A stretch of DNA of 61,333 nt, taken from contig DATMZR010000017.1 in NCBI GenBank assembly GCA_035573435.1, positions 1 to 61,333 on the forward strand, written 5' to 3'. Source of the DNA: Solirubrobacterales bacterium (GTDB taxonomy: Bacteria; Actinomycetota; Thermoleophilia; Solirubrobacterales; 70-9). The position numbers and the translations under genes are program-made. The notes under the pieces were generated by a model, which saw only the letters and a list, made by a program, of their open reading frames with translations, ran no database searches and had not been told where the DNA came from. Below, one piece after another: positions 1 through 8,020 of the stretch (position 1 is its first letter; the number at the start of each line of letters is the position of its first letter).

Positions 1-729
1 CAGGAGTGCCGCGATCTGTCGCTGAAGATCAGCCTCCTCCCGGCGCACGTCGACGCAATCGGCCCGTCGGTGGAGGTGGACGACATCGAGGGGATCGCCG
101 TGCTGGGGCTCAACCCGTTGACGCTCCCGCGCTCCTCGCGCTTCATGAAGCGATCCATGGACATCGTCGGCGCGACTGTCGGCCTGCTGCTCCTGATTCC
201 CGTGATCGCCTCTGTGGCCGTCGCGGTCAAGCTCGGCTCGCGGGGGAGCGTTCTCTTCAGGCAGCGGCGGATCGGCAGGAAGGGCCGGGGCTTCCAGATG
301 CTCAAGTTCCGCACAATGGTCCCCGGGGCCGAGCGCCAGGTCGAGGAGCTGTTCGAGGAGAGCGACGACCCCAACTGGCTGAAGCTCGATCACGACCCTC
401 GGATCACCCGAGTCGGCAGGGTCCTGCGCCTCACCAGCCTCGACGAGTTGCCGCAGCTCTGGAACGTGTTGCGAGGGGACATGAGCCTGGTCGGCCCTCG
501 CCCGCTGGTCGAGACGGAGGACGCCACGGTCAGCGGCTGGGGCCGCACGCGACTCGACCTCGCGCCCGGGATCACAGGCCTGTGGCAGGTTTTGGGCCGG
601 ACCAGCATTCCGTTCGAGGAGATGGTCAAGCTCGACTACCTGTACGTGACGAACTGGTCGCTGTGGCTGGACGTCAAGCTGTTGCTCCGCACGTTCCTCG
701 TCGTGGTGCATCGGCGCGGAGCGAATTAG
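1..729 (+). CDS. Polyprenyl-phosphate sugar phosphotransferase, 5'-truncated
   Basis: This is the C-terminal part of a membrane sugar transferase that would load the first sugar-1-phosphate onto undecaprenyl phosphate for polysaccharide assembly. The frame is open to the window edge, so the N-terminus lies outside; 242 residues are visible. One hydrophobic segment (about residues 53-78) precedes the conserved catalytic domain, with [28 protein letters not shown] and PGITGLWQ motifs typical of the bacterial sugar transferase family. The Asp-Glu pair in DELPQ is the expected catalytic pair. The protein ends normally with a basic tail. It sits beside aminosugar genes on the opposite strand, which suggests one exopolysaccharide or glycan locus. 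The sugar specificity cannot be read from sequence. Confidence 0.93.
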   Translation, partial: QECRDLSLKISLLPAHVDAIGPSVEVDDIEGIAVLGLNPLTLPRSSRFMKRSMDIVGATVGLLLLIPVIASVAVAVKLGSRGSVLFRQRRIGRKGRGFQMLKFRTMVPGAERQVEELFEESDDPNWLKLDHDPRITRVGRVLRLTSLDELPQLWNVLRGDMSLVGPRPLVETEDATVSGWGRTRLDLAPGITGLWQVLGRTSIPFEEMVKLDYLYVTNWSLWLDVKLLLRTFLVVVHRRGAN

Positions 730-756
730 GAGTCCGCACATCCATGTACGCTGCTC

Positions 757-1260
757 ATGGAGATGGCCGCAATCTTCAGGCGACACCGGCGCGACTTCGA
801 GCGCAGCGCGGCGGTCACTGGCGAGGAAGCGCCCACCAATGCGGCGGCAGGGCCCGCACTGGCGTTCGAGCCTCCGAAACGCGCCGCCGCGCCCCCTGCG
901 CGGGATAGGACGGGCGGAACCGCCCCAGCCTCGACCCCGTCGGTGCGCGCCGATGCTGAGCGCGGCCACGCCCCTGAACTTGCACGGCTGAGAGATGAGC
1001 TGAGCCGCGAGCGGGCCGAGAAGGCGCAAGCGCTGGCCGAAGCCGAACGGCGCCTGGTGAGGGCGCTTGCCGAGCAGCGCGCGGAGATGGAGGAGGAGGT
1101 GCGTGAGCATCTCGCCGAGGTGGAGCAACTGAGAGAGGAGCTGGCGCGCGAGCGGACTGAGCTCCAGGCCGAGCTGGCCGCCATCCGCCGCCAGCGCTCC
1201 GAAGCCGAGCCGCACATTGCGGCCGTCGTGCAGCCGTCAGCTCGCGCCGCCCACGGTTAG
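757..1260 (+). CDS. Hypothetical coiled-coil protein
   Basis: This gene is not recognised. The predicted 167-residue product has a basic N-terminus, an Ala/Pro-rich linker (about residues 25-75), and then a long charged heptad-like stretch rich in Glu, Arg, Leu and Ala (about 80-155) that should form a coiled coil. There is no signal peptide or membrane segment. It follows the sugar transferase by 27 nt, and its 3' end overlaps the 3' end of the convergent DUF354 gene by 24 nt. An AGGAG-like sequence lies about 24 nt before the ATG, too far to be ideal, so the start is uncertain. It could be a polysaccharide chain-length or scaffold partner, but nothing in the sequence proves this. Confidence 0.5.
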   Translation: MEMAAIFRRHRRDFERSAAVTGEEAPTNAAAGPALAFEPPKRAAAPPARDRTGGTAPASTPSVRADAERGHAPELARLRDELSRERAEKAQALAEAERRLVRALAEQRAEMEEEVREHLAEVEQLREELARERTELQAELAAIRRQRSEAEPHIAAVVQPSARAAHG

Positions 1261-2307
1261 CACGGCCCGCGCGAAGAGATCTCGGGCTTCCCGCCCGGAC
1301 GTTCGCAACTCGTCGATCGGGCGGGGATCGCGATCGCGGCGCTCGATGGTGGCCAGCTGCTCGGCTGAGGTGAGCCGCTTCAGCAGGCCCCGGTCCTCGA
1401 GCCACCGGTCCACGGCCGGTGGCTGGCCGGCGAACAGCGTGAACGTGGGGATGCCGATGAGGGCCGCCTCCCGGGTCATCGTTCCGCCGGCGCCGATCAG
1501 CAGATCGGCCTCGTAAAGGAGCGACCGAGAGTCGATTGCCGCAGAGGGGATGGTGCAGTTGGGCAGGTTCATCTGGGTCAGCTCGGAGACCTGCTCGGGA
1601 TGGCGGGCCAAGACGACGGATTCCACGCCCGGCTGTTGCGAGACCACTCTCAGCGCCTCGATGAAGAGCGGATTGCCGAACCGGTGATAGAGGGCGCGCG
1701 CCGGCGGAGTGCGCGCGACGACAAGCGCTCGTTCATCCGAGCGCTTCAGGCCGAGCTCAGCGAGGACGTGTGGATCGGGCTCGAAGTCGCCCAGGTAGAT
1801 GGCCTCCTTGAGGCCCGGATAGCGCCAGACCTTGCGCTTCGTCGCGCCCCGGCGGCGGGCGATCCCCTCCGGAAACGCCTCAGGCAGGAGCACCAGCGTG
1901 GCGAGCCGAAAGGCGAGGTGGTTGGCCGGCTGATGCTCGAAATCCATCCCGGTGACGATCGGCATGCCCAGCGTGCGAGCGGCGACGATCTGGGCGTATG
2001 AGTTGTGGGACAGGGCGACGTCAGGCCGACGCTTGGAAGCCCACGCCCGCAGGGCGCCGATGCGGTCGCGAAGCGAGCGCGCCTTGCCGAGCCGGCCAGC
2101 CGGGCTCTCGCCCCCCACGACCGTGAGCTGCGGCCAGATCCCCCGTGCGAGCTCGACCGTCTGGGCGTGATCGCGGGCCGTGACCAGGACTCTGTCGCCG
2201 AGTTCCTCCAGGCGCCGAGCCACGGGCGCAAACAGCAGCGGGTGCGGCGAGTTGGCGAGGTCGATCCAGACGTCCAGCGTCCGGCTGGTCTCCGGGAGGT
2301 CGCTCAC
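1237..2307 (-). CDS. DUF354 family glycosyltransferase-like protein
   Basis: The 356-residue product resembles the DUF354 family, whose members have the two-Rossmann-domain look of GT-B glycosyltransferases and occur in polysaccharide loci. Visible features are an N-terminal DVWIDLANSPHPLLFAPV segment, a central HNSYAQIVAARTLGMP stretch, and a C-terminal LIGAGGTMTREAALIGIPT segment like the nucleotide-sugar site of GT-B enzymes. It is the last gene of a three-gene minus-strand operon; its start overlaps the stop of the aminotransferase gene by 4 nt (ATGA), which implies translational coupling. Its acceptor and donor are unknown. Confidence 0.85.
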   Translation of the reverse strand: MSDLPETSRTLDVWIDLANSPHPLLFAPVARRLEELGDRVLVTARDHAQTVELARGIWPQLTVVGGESPAGRLGKARSLRDRIGALRAWASKRRPDVALSHNSYAQIVAARTLGMPIVTGMDFEHQPANHLAFRLATLVLLPEAFPEGIARRRGATKRKVWRYPGLKEAIYLGDFEPDPHVLAELGLKRSDERALVVARTPPARALYHRFGNPLFIEALRVVSQQPGVESVVLARHPEQVSELTQMNLPNCTIPSAAIDSRSLLYEADLLIGAGGTMTREAALIGIPTFTLFAGQPPAVDRWLEDRGLLKRLTSAEQLATIERRDRDPRPIDELRTSGREARDLFARAVLTVGGAS

Positions 2308-3416
2308 CGCCCCAGCGCGTCTGCGACCGCGGTCGTGACGGCCTGGACCGCCTGGGTGTCGAGGGCCGGCCCCATCGGGAGCGCCAGCCCTTCGTTGGCG
2401 AGCCGTTCCGCCCCGGGAAGGGAGCCTTCGCGCGCGTACGCCGCCATCGCGGGCTGTCTATGGAGCGGCGGGGTGTAGTAGGCGCGCGACTCGATGCCGG
2501 CCGCATCCAGCGCGTCGATGACGCGATCCCGCTCCGGCGTCCTGACCACGTACAGGTGGTAGGCGTGTTCCGCGCCCGGGGTCTCAGGAGGCAGCTCGAC
2601 GAGCGCTCCCAGGCCGGACTCGGTGTAGAGGGAAGCCACGCGCCGTCGCGCGGCGTTCCACTCATCCAGGTGGGGGAGAAGGACCCGCAGCGCCGCGGCT
2701 TGGAGGTCGTCGAGACGGGAGTTGAAGCCGACCTCGCTGTGGACCCACCTCCGGTCCGAGCCGTGATCACGCAGGCGGCGCGCCGCCGCGGCGACCTCGT
2801 CCTCATCGGTCAGGAGCGCCCCAGCGTCGCCGAAGGCGCCCAGGGGCTTGCCGGGGTAGAAGCTGAAGCAAGCCGCGTCGCCCAGCGCCCCTGCCGCCGT
2901 GCCCTCGAGCCGTGCGCCCGCGGCCTGGGCGGCATCCTCCAGCACGAGCAGCCCGCGAGAGCTCGCAAGCTCCGACAGCTCGGCCATCGGCGCCGGGTTG
3001 CCGAACAGGTGCACTGGGACGATCGCGCGCGTGCGGGACCCGATCACGCCCTCCACGGTCTGTGCGGTGACGCAGTTGGTTTCCAGATCGATGTCGGCGA
3101 AGACCGGACGCGCTCCGGCGTTCACAACCGCCTCCGCGGTGGCGAAGAAGGTGAAGGCGGGGACGATCACCTCGGCCCCTGGCTCGACCCCAAGCGCGCG
3201 CAGGGCGATCGTCAGCGCGTCGGTGCCGTTCGCCACCCCGACGCAGTGCTGCCGCCCGACGTAGGCCGCGAACTCGTGCTCGAACTCCGCCAGCTCGGGC
3301 CCGAGCACGTAGCGACCCGAGTCGAGCACCGCGCGCTGGCGCTCGGCGACCCGAGGCAGCAGTGGCTCCAGCGCGGCACGGTGGGCAAAGAGTGGAATCG
3401 ACGCTGCGGGGCTCAC
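2304..3416 (-). CDS. DegT/DnrJ/EryC1/StrS-family sugar aminotransferase
   Basis: This is a PLP-dependent aminotransferase that would convert a keto-sugar nucleotide to an amino sugar. It has 370 residues, normal for the family. The expected internal aldimine lysine is Lys190 in SFYPGKPLGAFGDAG; the cofactor-binding EDAAQAAGA (161-169) and the substrate-loop GTDAL (64-68) are present. It overlaps its neighbours by 4 nt on both sides, between the hexapeptide acetyltransferase (upstream) and DUF354 (downstream). That order recalls WbpE/WbpD-type pathways making 3-acetamido-3-deoxy uronic acids; the exact substrate is inferred from context only. Confidence 0.93.
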   Translation of the reverse strand: MSPAASIPLFAHRAALEPLLPRVAERQRAVLDSGRYVLGPELAEFEHEFAAYVGRQHCVGVANGTDALTIALRALGVEPGAEVIVPAFTFFATAEAVVNAGARPVFADIDLETNCVTAQTVEGVIGSRTRAIVPVHLFGNPAPMAELSELASSRGLLVLEDAAQAAGARLEGTAAGALGDAACFSFYPGKPLGAFGDAGALLTDEDEVAAAARRLRDHGSDRRWVHSEVGFNSRLDDLQAAALRVLLPHLDEWNAARRRVASLYTESGLGALVELPPETPGAEHAYHLYVVRTPERDRVIDALDAAGIESRAYYTPPLHRQPAMAAYAREGSLPGAERLANEGLALPMGPALDTQAVQAVTTAVADALGR

Positions 3417-4132
3417 TGCCAGCGCTCGATCAGGTCCTCGGCCGAGACCTCGCGGACCTGGCGGGCGGGGACGCCCATCACCACGGCGCGCGGGGGCACC
3501 GCGGCGACCACTACCGCTCCGGCGGCGACGAAGGCTTCCTCGCCCACCTCAACGCCGGGGCAGAGCACGGCTCCGCCGCCGATCCGGCAAGCCCGCCGCA
3601 GCCGGACCCCCTCGAGGGACGCCCCGCGCGGATGGCGGGCCATCGTCTGGTCGTTGGTCGTTGTGACCCCGGGCCCGACGAACACGTCGTCCTCGATCTC
3701 CGAGTGGGCGGTGAGGTAGCAATTGGTGTTGATCCGGACGCGTTCTCCGACTCGCACGTCGTTGTCGATCGCCGACCCGCGGCCCACCACCGTCTCCACC
3801 CCCAGTACCGCTCGCTCCCGGACGTGCGCCTGGTCGCCCGCGATCGCTCCCTGACCCAGCTCGACACCGGCGAAGACGACGGTCCCGGCGCCGATCACGG
3901 CGTCATCGCCGATCACCGCCGCCGGCGGGGGCTGACGCGGAGCGCTCGAGCGCTTGCCAAGGCGCGGGCGCTTGCCAACCACAGCCCCATCCTCGATCAC
4001 CACCCGGTTGCCGACCCTGGTGCCCGGATGGATGACGACGTTGCCGGCGATCTCGACGCCTTCACCGAACTCGACGCCCGCGCCCAGCAGGAGCCCGGGA
4101 GCCAGATCGGATGGTGTGAGCTCGCCGGCCAT
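3413..4132 (-). CDS. Hexapeptide-repeat N-acetyltransferase (WbpD/WlbB-like)
   Basis: The 239-residue product is almost entirely made of hexapeptide repeats ([LIV]-G-x4), which fold as a left-handed beta helix. The core segment INTNCYLTAHSEIEDDVFVG, then VTTTNDQTMARH, resembles WbpD/WlbB enzymes that N-acetylate the 3-amino group of UDP-3-amino-uronates. It ends with the usual GVPARQVREVS-type cap. It is the first gene of the minus-strand operon, overlapping the aminotransferase by 4 nt. A GCGAGGG sequence just before the ATG is a plausible ribosome site. Acyl-donor and sugar identity are inferred from family and neighbours. Confidence 0.88.
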   Translation of the reverse strand: MAGELTPSDLAPGLLLGAGVEFGEGVEIAGNVVIHPGTRVGNRVVIEDGAVVGKRPRLGKRSSAPRQPPPAAVIGDDAVIGAGTVVFAGVELGQGAIAGDQAHVRERAVLGVETVVGRGSAIDNDVRVGERVRINTNCYLTAHSEIEDDVFVGPGVTTTNDQTMARHPRGASLEGVRLRRACRIGGGAVLCPGVEVGEEAFVAAGAVVVAAVPPRAVVMGVPARQVREVSAEDLIERWQ

Positions 4133-4178
4133 CCCTCGCTCGTTCGATGCCGGTGCAGGGCCGCGAGCCCAGCCGGCG

Positions 4179-4193
4179 CGGGTAAGTTACCCG
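4179..4193. promoter_or_regulatory. 15-bp palindrome in the divergent promoter region
   Basis: CGGGTAA and TTACCCG are perfect inverted arms around a single G. The palindrome lies between the divergent acetyltransferase (start 4132) and fused dehydrogenase (start 4250) genes. Each strand carries a possible -10 box inside it (TAAGTT on plus, TAACTT on minus), so a protein bound here could control both. The regulator is unknown. Confidence 0.45.
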
Positions 4194-4249
4194 GTTCGTG
4201 TCCTGCATCGCGCGGAACCCAAACCGGTAGCCTGGCCCCTGGGTCCCCC

Positions 4250-6406
4250 ATGCGACAGGTCGCCCGACGGCTAAAGGATGGACGCCTCGAGCTGGTGGAG
4301 GTCCCCGACCCGGCTCCCGGACCCGGCATGGTTTCGGTGCGGCTCGAGGCTTCGGTGCTCAGCGCGGGCACGGAGCGGGCGGCGCTCGAGATTGGCCGCA
4401 AGAGCCTGGTGGGCAAGGCGCGGGCGCGCCCCGACCAGGCGCGCCAGGTGCTGAACCGCATGCGAACGGAGGGAGTGCGCTCCACCATGGAGCTGGTTCG
4501 CAACCGGCTCGAGGAGCTGGGGCCGATCGGCTACAGCGCAGCCGGGACGGTCATCGAGGCTGGGCCGGCGACGCGCGAGCTGGCCCCGGGCGATCGGGTC
4601 GCGATCGCAGGCGGCGGGTTCGCAGGGCACGCCGAGGTGGATGTCGTCCCCTCGCTGCTCTGCGCGCGAGTGCCGGATGGAGTCGACGCCGAGGAGGCGG
4701 CGTTCGCCACCCTGGGCGCGATCGCGATCAACGGGTTCCGCCGCGGTGAGACCGAGCTGGGGTCGACTGTGGCCGTGGTCGGCCTGGGCTTGATCGGACA
4801 GCTTGCCGCGCGCGTCGCGCGGGCGGCGGGCTGCAGAGTCCTCGGCGTGGACCTGCAGCCCGAGCTGCTCGAGCTCGCGAGGCGCGCCGGCGCCGAGGTG
4901 ACGCCGCGCTCCGAGCTGGATGAGGGCTCGCGCTGGGAGGGAGCGGCCGATGCCGTTCTCGTCTGCGCCGCCACGGCCTCCAACGACCCGATCCTGCTAG
5001 CTGCCAGGCTGGCACGCGATCGGGCCCCGGTGGTGGTCGTCGGGGACGTGGCCATGGATCTGCCCCGCGCGCCCTTCTACGAAAAGGAGCTCGACCTTCG
5101 CCTGGCTCGGTCGTACGGCCCGGGCCGCTACGACCCGAACTACGAGCTCCACGGGCTCGACTACCCGATCGGCTATGTCCGCTGGACCGAGCAGCGGAAC
5201 ATGGCCGCCTTCCTGGGCCTGATCGCCGATCAGAAGATCCGGCCGGCCGAGTTGATCACGCACCGCTTTGCGCTCGGCGAGGCAAAGCGCGCGTTCGAAG
5301 TTCTCGAGGGAGAGGAGACCACCGTCGGAATCGTGCTCGGCTACGCCGCGCCTGACGACGGAGGAACCGTCCCGGCGAGGCCCTCGCCCGCGGGCAGACG
5401 GGCGCAGCCGGCGGCCCGTGAGGGGCGTCGCCTGGGGGTCATCGGTGCGGGCTCGTTCGCCACCGCGACCTTGATCCCGGGGCTCGTGCGGGCCGGTTTC
5501 GAGCCGGTCGCGGTCGCCTCCGCGGCGGGGCTCTCGGCGGAGGGCGCCCGCCGGCGCTTCGACTTCGAGACCGCCCACGCCCGGGTGGAAGAGATCCTGG
5601 AGAGGGACGACCTCGATCTGGTCGCGATCGCCACCCGGCATGACTCCCACGCCGAGCTCGCCGCCCGGGCGCTCGAGGCGGGCCGTATGGTCTACGTCGA
5701 GAAGCCCCTCGCCCTCGATTGGGATCAGCTGCGGCTGGTCATGGACGCGCAGCTTCGCGCCGGCTCGCCGCTTCTGGTCGGCTTCAATCGCCGCTACGCG
5801 CCCCTCGCGGGCGAGCTGCGGAACCTGTCCGGGCCGCGGCTGATGGCGTACCGCGTGAACGCCGGCCGACTGGACCGCGATCACTGGCTCAACGACCTCG
5901 CGCAGGGGGGCGGGCGCCTGAAGGGCGAGGGCTGCCACTTCATCGACTTCCTCTGCGATCAGGCGGGCGCCGACCCGCAGTCAGTCGTCGCGAACGGCTT
6001 CCCGTCGGATCCGGAGCTGTCGCTGGGGGCGAGCGACAACTTCAGCGTGCAGATCACCTTCGCCGACGGCGGAGTGGGCACGGTCAACTACGCGGCCGAT
6101 GCTCCAAGCGGCCCGGGCAAGGAGCGCTTCGAGACCAGCGCCCCCGGGGCCTACGCCGTGATCGAGGACTTCAAAAGCGGAAGCGTCTGGAAGGGGGGGA
6201 GGAGGCGCAGCCTGGGCGGACGCCGTCAGGACAAGGGCTTCTCCGCGCACTTCGAGCTCCTGCGCGATGTGGCCAGGGGCGAAGCCGAGGCGCCCGGTCC
6301 GGAGAGCTTCTACCTCTCTACCCTGGCGACCCTGGCCGCTGCTCGCTCGCTCCAGACGGGCCGGCCCGAAACGGTTACGGAGCCCGCCGCGGTCGCGGAC
6401 CAGTGA
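4250..6406 (+). CDS. Bi-domain oxidoreductase: Zn-type ADH-like plus Gfo/Idh/MocA
   Basis: One 718-residue chain joins two dehydrogenase modules. Residues 1 to about 370 look like a medium-chain alcohol dehydrogenase, with a GYSAAGTVIEAG segment and the nucleotide fold VAVVGLGLIGQLAARVARAAG. A Pro/Arg/Ala-rich linker follows, then from about 390 a Gfo/Idh/MocA domain with LGVIGAGSFATATLIPGLV, VEKPLAL (the conserved EKP motif) and GEGCHFIDFLCDQ. This fusion is known from polysaccharide clusters. The Gfo/Idh half could supply the 3-keto-uronate needed by the divergent aminotransferase and acetyltransferase, as WbpB does; that is inference. The ATG at 4250 was chosen because homology begins there; the open frame extending upstream is antisense to the acetyltransferase. 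Confidence 0.9.
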   Translation: MRQVARRLKDGRLELVEVPDPAPGPGMVSVRLEASVLSAGTERAALEIGRKSLVGKARARPDQARQVLNRMRTEGVRSTMELVRNRLEELGPIGYSAAGTVIEAGPATRELAPGDRVAIAGGGFAGHAEVDVVPSLLCARVPDGVDAEEAAFATLGAIAINGFRRGETELGSTVAVVGLGLIGQLAARVARAAGCRVLGVDLQPELLELARRAGAEVTPRSELDEGSRWEGAADAVLVCAATASNDPILLAARLARDRAPVVVVGDVAMDLPRAPFYEKELDLRLARSYGPGRYDPNYELHGLDYPIGYVRWTEQRNMAAFLGLIADQKIRPAELITHRFALGEAKRAFEVLEGEETTVGIVLGYAAPDDGGTVPARPSPAGRRAQPAAREGRRLGVIGAGSFATATLIPGLVRAGFEPVAVASAAGLSAEGARRRFDFETAHARVEEILERDDLDLVAIATRHDSHAELAARALEAGRMVYVEKPLALDWDQLRLVMDAQLRAGSPLLVGFNRRYAPLAGELRNLSGPRLMAYRVNAGRLDRDHWLNDLAQGGGRLKGEGCHFIDFLCDQAGADPQSVVANGFPSDPELSLGASDNFSVQITFADGGVGTVNYAADAPSGPGKERFETSAPGAYAVIEDFKSGSVWKGGRRRSLGGRRQDKGFSAHFELLRDVARGEAEAPGPESFYLSTLATLAAARSLQTGRPETVTEPAAVADQ

Positions 6407-6418
6407 CGCCCACAAGTC

Positions 6419-6892
6419 CTACGGCAGCAAGAGCTTGCTCTGCGACCCCTGCCGCGCCGGCCCGACGCTGACGGTTTCGGGTTTGGCGCTCGCTGCGTCG
6501 CCGGCGCTCGCCTGGTAGCTGCCCTCGGGAAGCTCGACCTTCAGTGTGCCCGCCGTGGGCACGCTCGAGTCGGGCGAGCTTGTGGAAGCGCCGGCCGGGA
6601 TCTCCTCGCTGATCGCTTCCTTCGGCCCGCTGAGCGTGAACCGGACCGGTTTGTCGGAGAAGTTGGTGATCGTGAAGTTCACCAGGCCGGCCCCGAAGTG
6701 GTTGGGCTGGACGACGACCTGGCGCTGGTCCACTTTCGCCGCCACGTTGATCTGGGCTGCGGCGCGAGGCGGCTCGTTCGTGAAATCCTCCTCGCCGCAC
6801 CCCCCAAGCACGATCGCGACCAGGCCGCCGAGCACCGCGAAGGCCGCCTGGCGCGCACGCCGCGGTCCTCTCCCCGCGCCCTGGGTGCTCAT
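6419..6892 (-). CDS. Small predicted lipoprotein
   Basis: The 157-residue product has a basic N-terminus, a hydrophobic stretch and a clear lipobox (IVLGGC), so the mature protein should be lipid-anchored at about Cys32. The rest is a beta-rich, Ala/Ser/Val-rich domain with a VNFTITNFSDKPVRFTLSGP segment, similar in style to cupredoxin-like or Ig-like secreted domains, but no copper ligands are evident. A TAGGGT box lies 7 nt before the ATG, which suggests a leaderless message. It is convergent with the fused dehydrogenase, 12 nt apart. No function can be assigned. Confidence 0.75.
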   Translation of the reverse strand: MSTQGAGRGPRRARQAAFAVLGGLVAIVLGGCGEEDFTNEPPRAAAQINVAAKVDQRQVVVQPNHFGAGLVNFTITNFSDKPVRFTLSGPKEAISEEIPAGASTSSPDSSVPTAGTLKVELPEGSYQASAGDAASAKPETVSVGPARQGSQSKLLLP

Positions 6893-6899
6893 TGGCGCA

Positions 6900-6905
6900 A
6901 CCCTA
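6900..6905 (-). promoter_or_regulatory. Putative -10 box of leaderless lipoprotein gene
   Basis: TAGGGT on the minus strand, 7 nt before the ATG at 6892. Confidence 0.5.
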
Positions 6906-6938
6906 GCCTAAGAGCAGCAGCTGCGACGCAGCCCGCGC

Positions 6939-7883
6939 TCAGAACGGGAGCTCCACCACCTGCGCGCGCACCCCCTCTTCGCCCACCTCCACCTGGGTGC
7001 CGGGCTCAGCCTCGCGGCGGATCACGGCCAGCGCGATTGGGCCGTGGGCGGGGGAGGTGACGGCCGTCCCGATCCGGCCCACCTCGCGAGCCTCGTATGC
7101 GATCACCTCGTCACTCGAGACCGGCGCCTCCAGTCGAAGCCCTCGCAGGTGGCGGTTGGGCTTGCCCTTGTAGTGAAGGCGCGCGACCGTCTCCTGGCCG
7201 ATGTAGCAGCCCTTGGTGAAGCTGACGGCCCGCGCATCGATCCCCGCCTCCTGGGGGATCGTCGCGTTGGACATCTCGTGGCCGAAGCGCGGGCGCCCCG
7301 ACTCCACCCGCAGGATCTCGGCGGCATCTTCCGAGACCTCCACGGCGGCGGACTCCTCCAGCAGCGCGCGCAATTCGCTCTCCTGCTCGGCGCGCGTGAT
7401 CAAGTCGAAACCGAGGTCGGTGGCGACTGCGAGCACCTCGACGCCCTGGCGCTCGAGGAAGCGCTGGGCGTGCTCGGCGGGGAGGGGAGCAGTGTCGGCC
7501 GCCTCGCCCGCGCCGGGCCCGATCAGCGAGGTCACCGCCCAGGCGCCCGTGGCGTCCTCGATCTCGACCTCGCGGCCCACGCTGTACATCCGCAGGTGTC
7601 GCACCACGGGCTCGATCGCGTCGGTCTCGGTATCCAGCCAAGTCTCCCCGTTGCTCAGCCGCAGGACCCGCATGTCGGCTTGCATGTGCCCCTTGCGGTC
7701 GAGCAGCGCCGCGTAGCAGCCCTCGTTCGCTGCCAGGGCCTCCACGTCGTTGGTGAGCTGGCCCTGCAGGAACTCAGCGCCGTCGGGGCCCTTGACGAGG
7801 ACCACGCCACGCCGGCGGGCAAGGAAGCCGGCCTCTTCGCGCAGGGCCCGGTACTGCCCGTCCAGCTCGATCGCCGTTTCCAT
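6939..7883 (-). CDS. ygfZ: YgfZ/GcvT-domain folate-binding protein
   Basis: The 314-residue product belongs to the YgfZ family of tetrahydrofolate-binding proteins that assist iron-sulfur cluster enzymes. The diagnostic KGCYIGQE motif is at about residues 224-231, and the N-terminal FLQGQLTNDV typical of YgfZ/GcvT folds is present. The start at 7883 was chosen because TACAAT, a near-consensus -10, sits 8 nt upstream, predicting a leaderless transcript, and because family homology starts there. An upstream in-frame start would read through the 37-nt hairpin element, which is unlikely to be coding. It stands alone between the lipoprotein and the divergent metal operon. Confidence 0.9.
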   Translation of the reverse strand: METAIELDGQYRALREEAGFLARRRGVVLVKGPDGAEFLQGQLTNDVEALAANEGCYAALLDRKGHMQADMRVLRLSNGETWLDTETDAIEPVVRHLRMYSVGREVEIEDATGAWAVTSLIGPGAGEAADTAPLPAEHAQRFLERQGVEVLAVATDLGFDLITRAEQESELRALLEESAAVEVSEDAAEILRVESGRPRFGHEMSNATIPQEAGIDARAVSFTKGCYIGQETVARLHYKGKPNRHLRGLRLEAPVSSDEVIAYEAREVGRIGTAVTSPAHGPIALAVIRREAEPGTQVEVGEEGVRAQVVELPF

Positions 7884-7891
7884 CTCCACCG

Positions 7892-7897
7892 ATTGTA
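7892..7897 (-). promoter_or_regulatory. Putative -10 box of ygfZ
   Basis: TACAAT on the minus strand, 8 nt before the ATG at 7883; five of six match the consensus. Confidence 0.6.
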
Positions 7898-7934
7898 GGA
7901 ACGGCCCTCGACCGTCGCGCGATCCCCCCGCCGT

Positions 7935-7971
7935 TGGCGACTTTATGGCGGTATCCGCCACAAAGTCGCCA
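7935..7971. repeat. 37-nt intergenic hairpin element, copy 1
   Basis: Two nested perfect stems: TGGCGACTTT pairs with AAAGTCGCCA (10 bp), then an A/C mismatch, then TGGCGG with CCGCCA (6 bp) around a TAT loop. A second copy at 54607-54643 has the same length and layout, with paired changes that keep both stems. This copy lies between divergent genes (ygfZ and the oxidase), so it is not a simple shared 3' terminator. Confidence 0.85.
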
Positions 7972-7996
7972 CCACCTCCCTCAGCCCGGTCTGACC

Positions 7997-8012
7997 TTTT
8001 GATATGTCAAAA
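7997..8012. promoter_or_regulatory. Putative operator of the metal operon
   Basis: TTTTGA and TCAAAA form a perfect inverted repeat around TATG, 8 nt before the GTG of the multicopper oxidase gene. It overlaps a possible -10 box (CAAAAT, 8008-8013). A/T-rich palindromes of this size are typical operators for DtxR/MntR-family repressors, and such a regulator is the third gene of the operon. Binding is inferred. Confidence 0.6.
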
Positions 8013-8020
8013 TTTCCGTT

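Noticed and set aside
726-1217. Ser/Ala-rich minus-strand open frame opposite the coiled-coil gene
   Set aside because: Its Ser/Arg-rich composition is what antisense of a Glu/Leu/Arg-rich coiled coil gives; no family or start signal.
3362-4249. A long open frame upstream of, and in frame with, the fused dehydrogenase
   Set aside because: It is antisense to the hexapeptide acetyltransferase, which has a strong family match; dehydrogenase homology begins only at 4250.
7884-7961. In-frame N-terminal extension of YgfZ
   Set aside because: It would encode part of the covarying hairpin element, and the TACAAT box fits a start at 7883.
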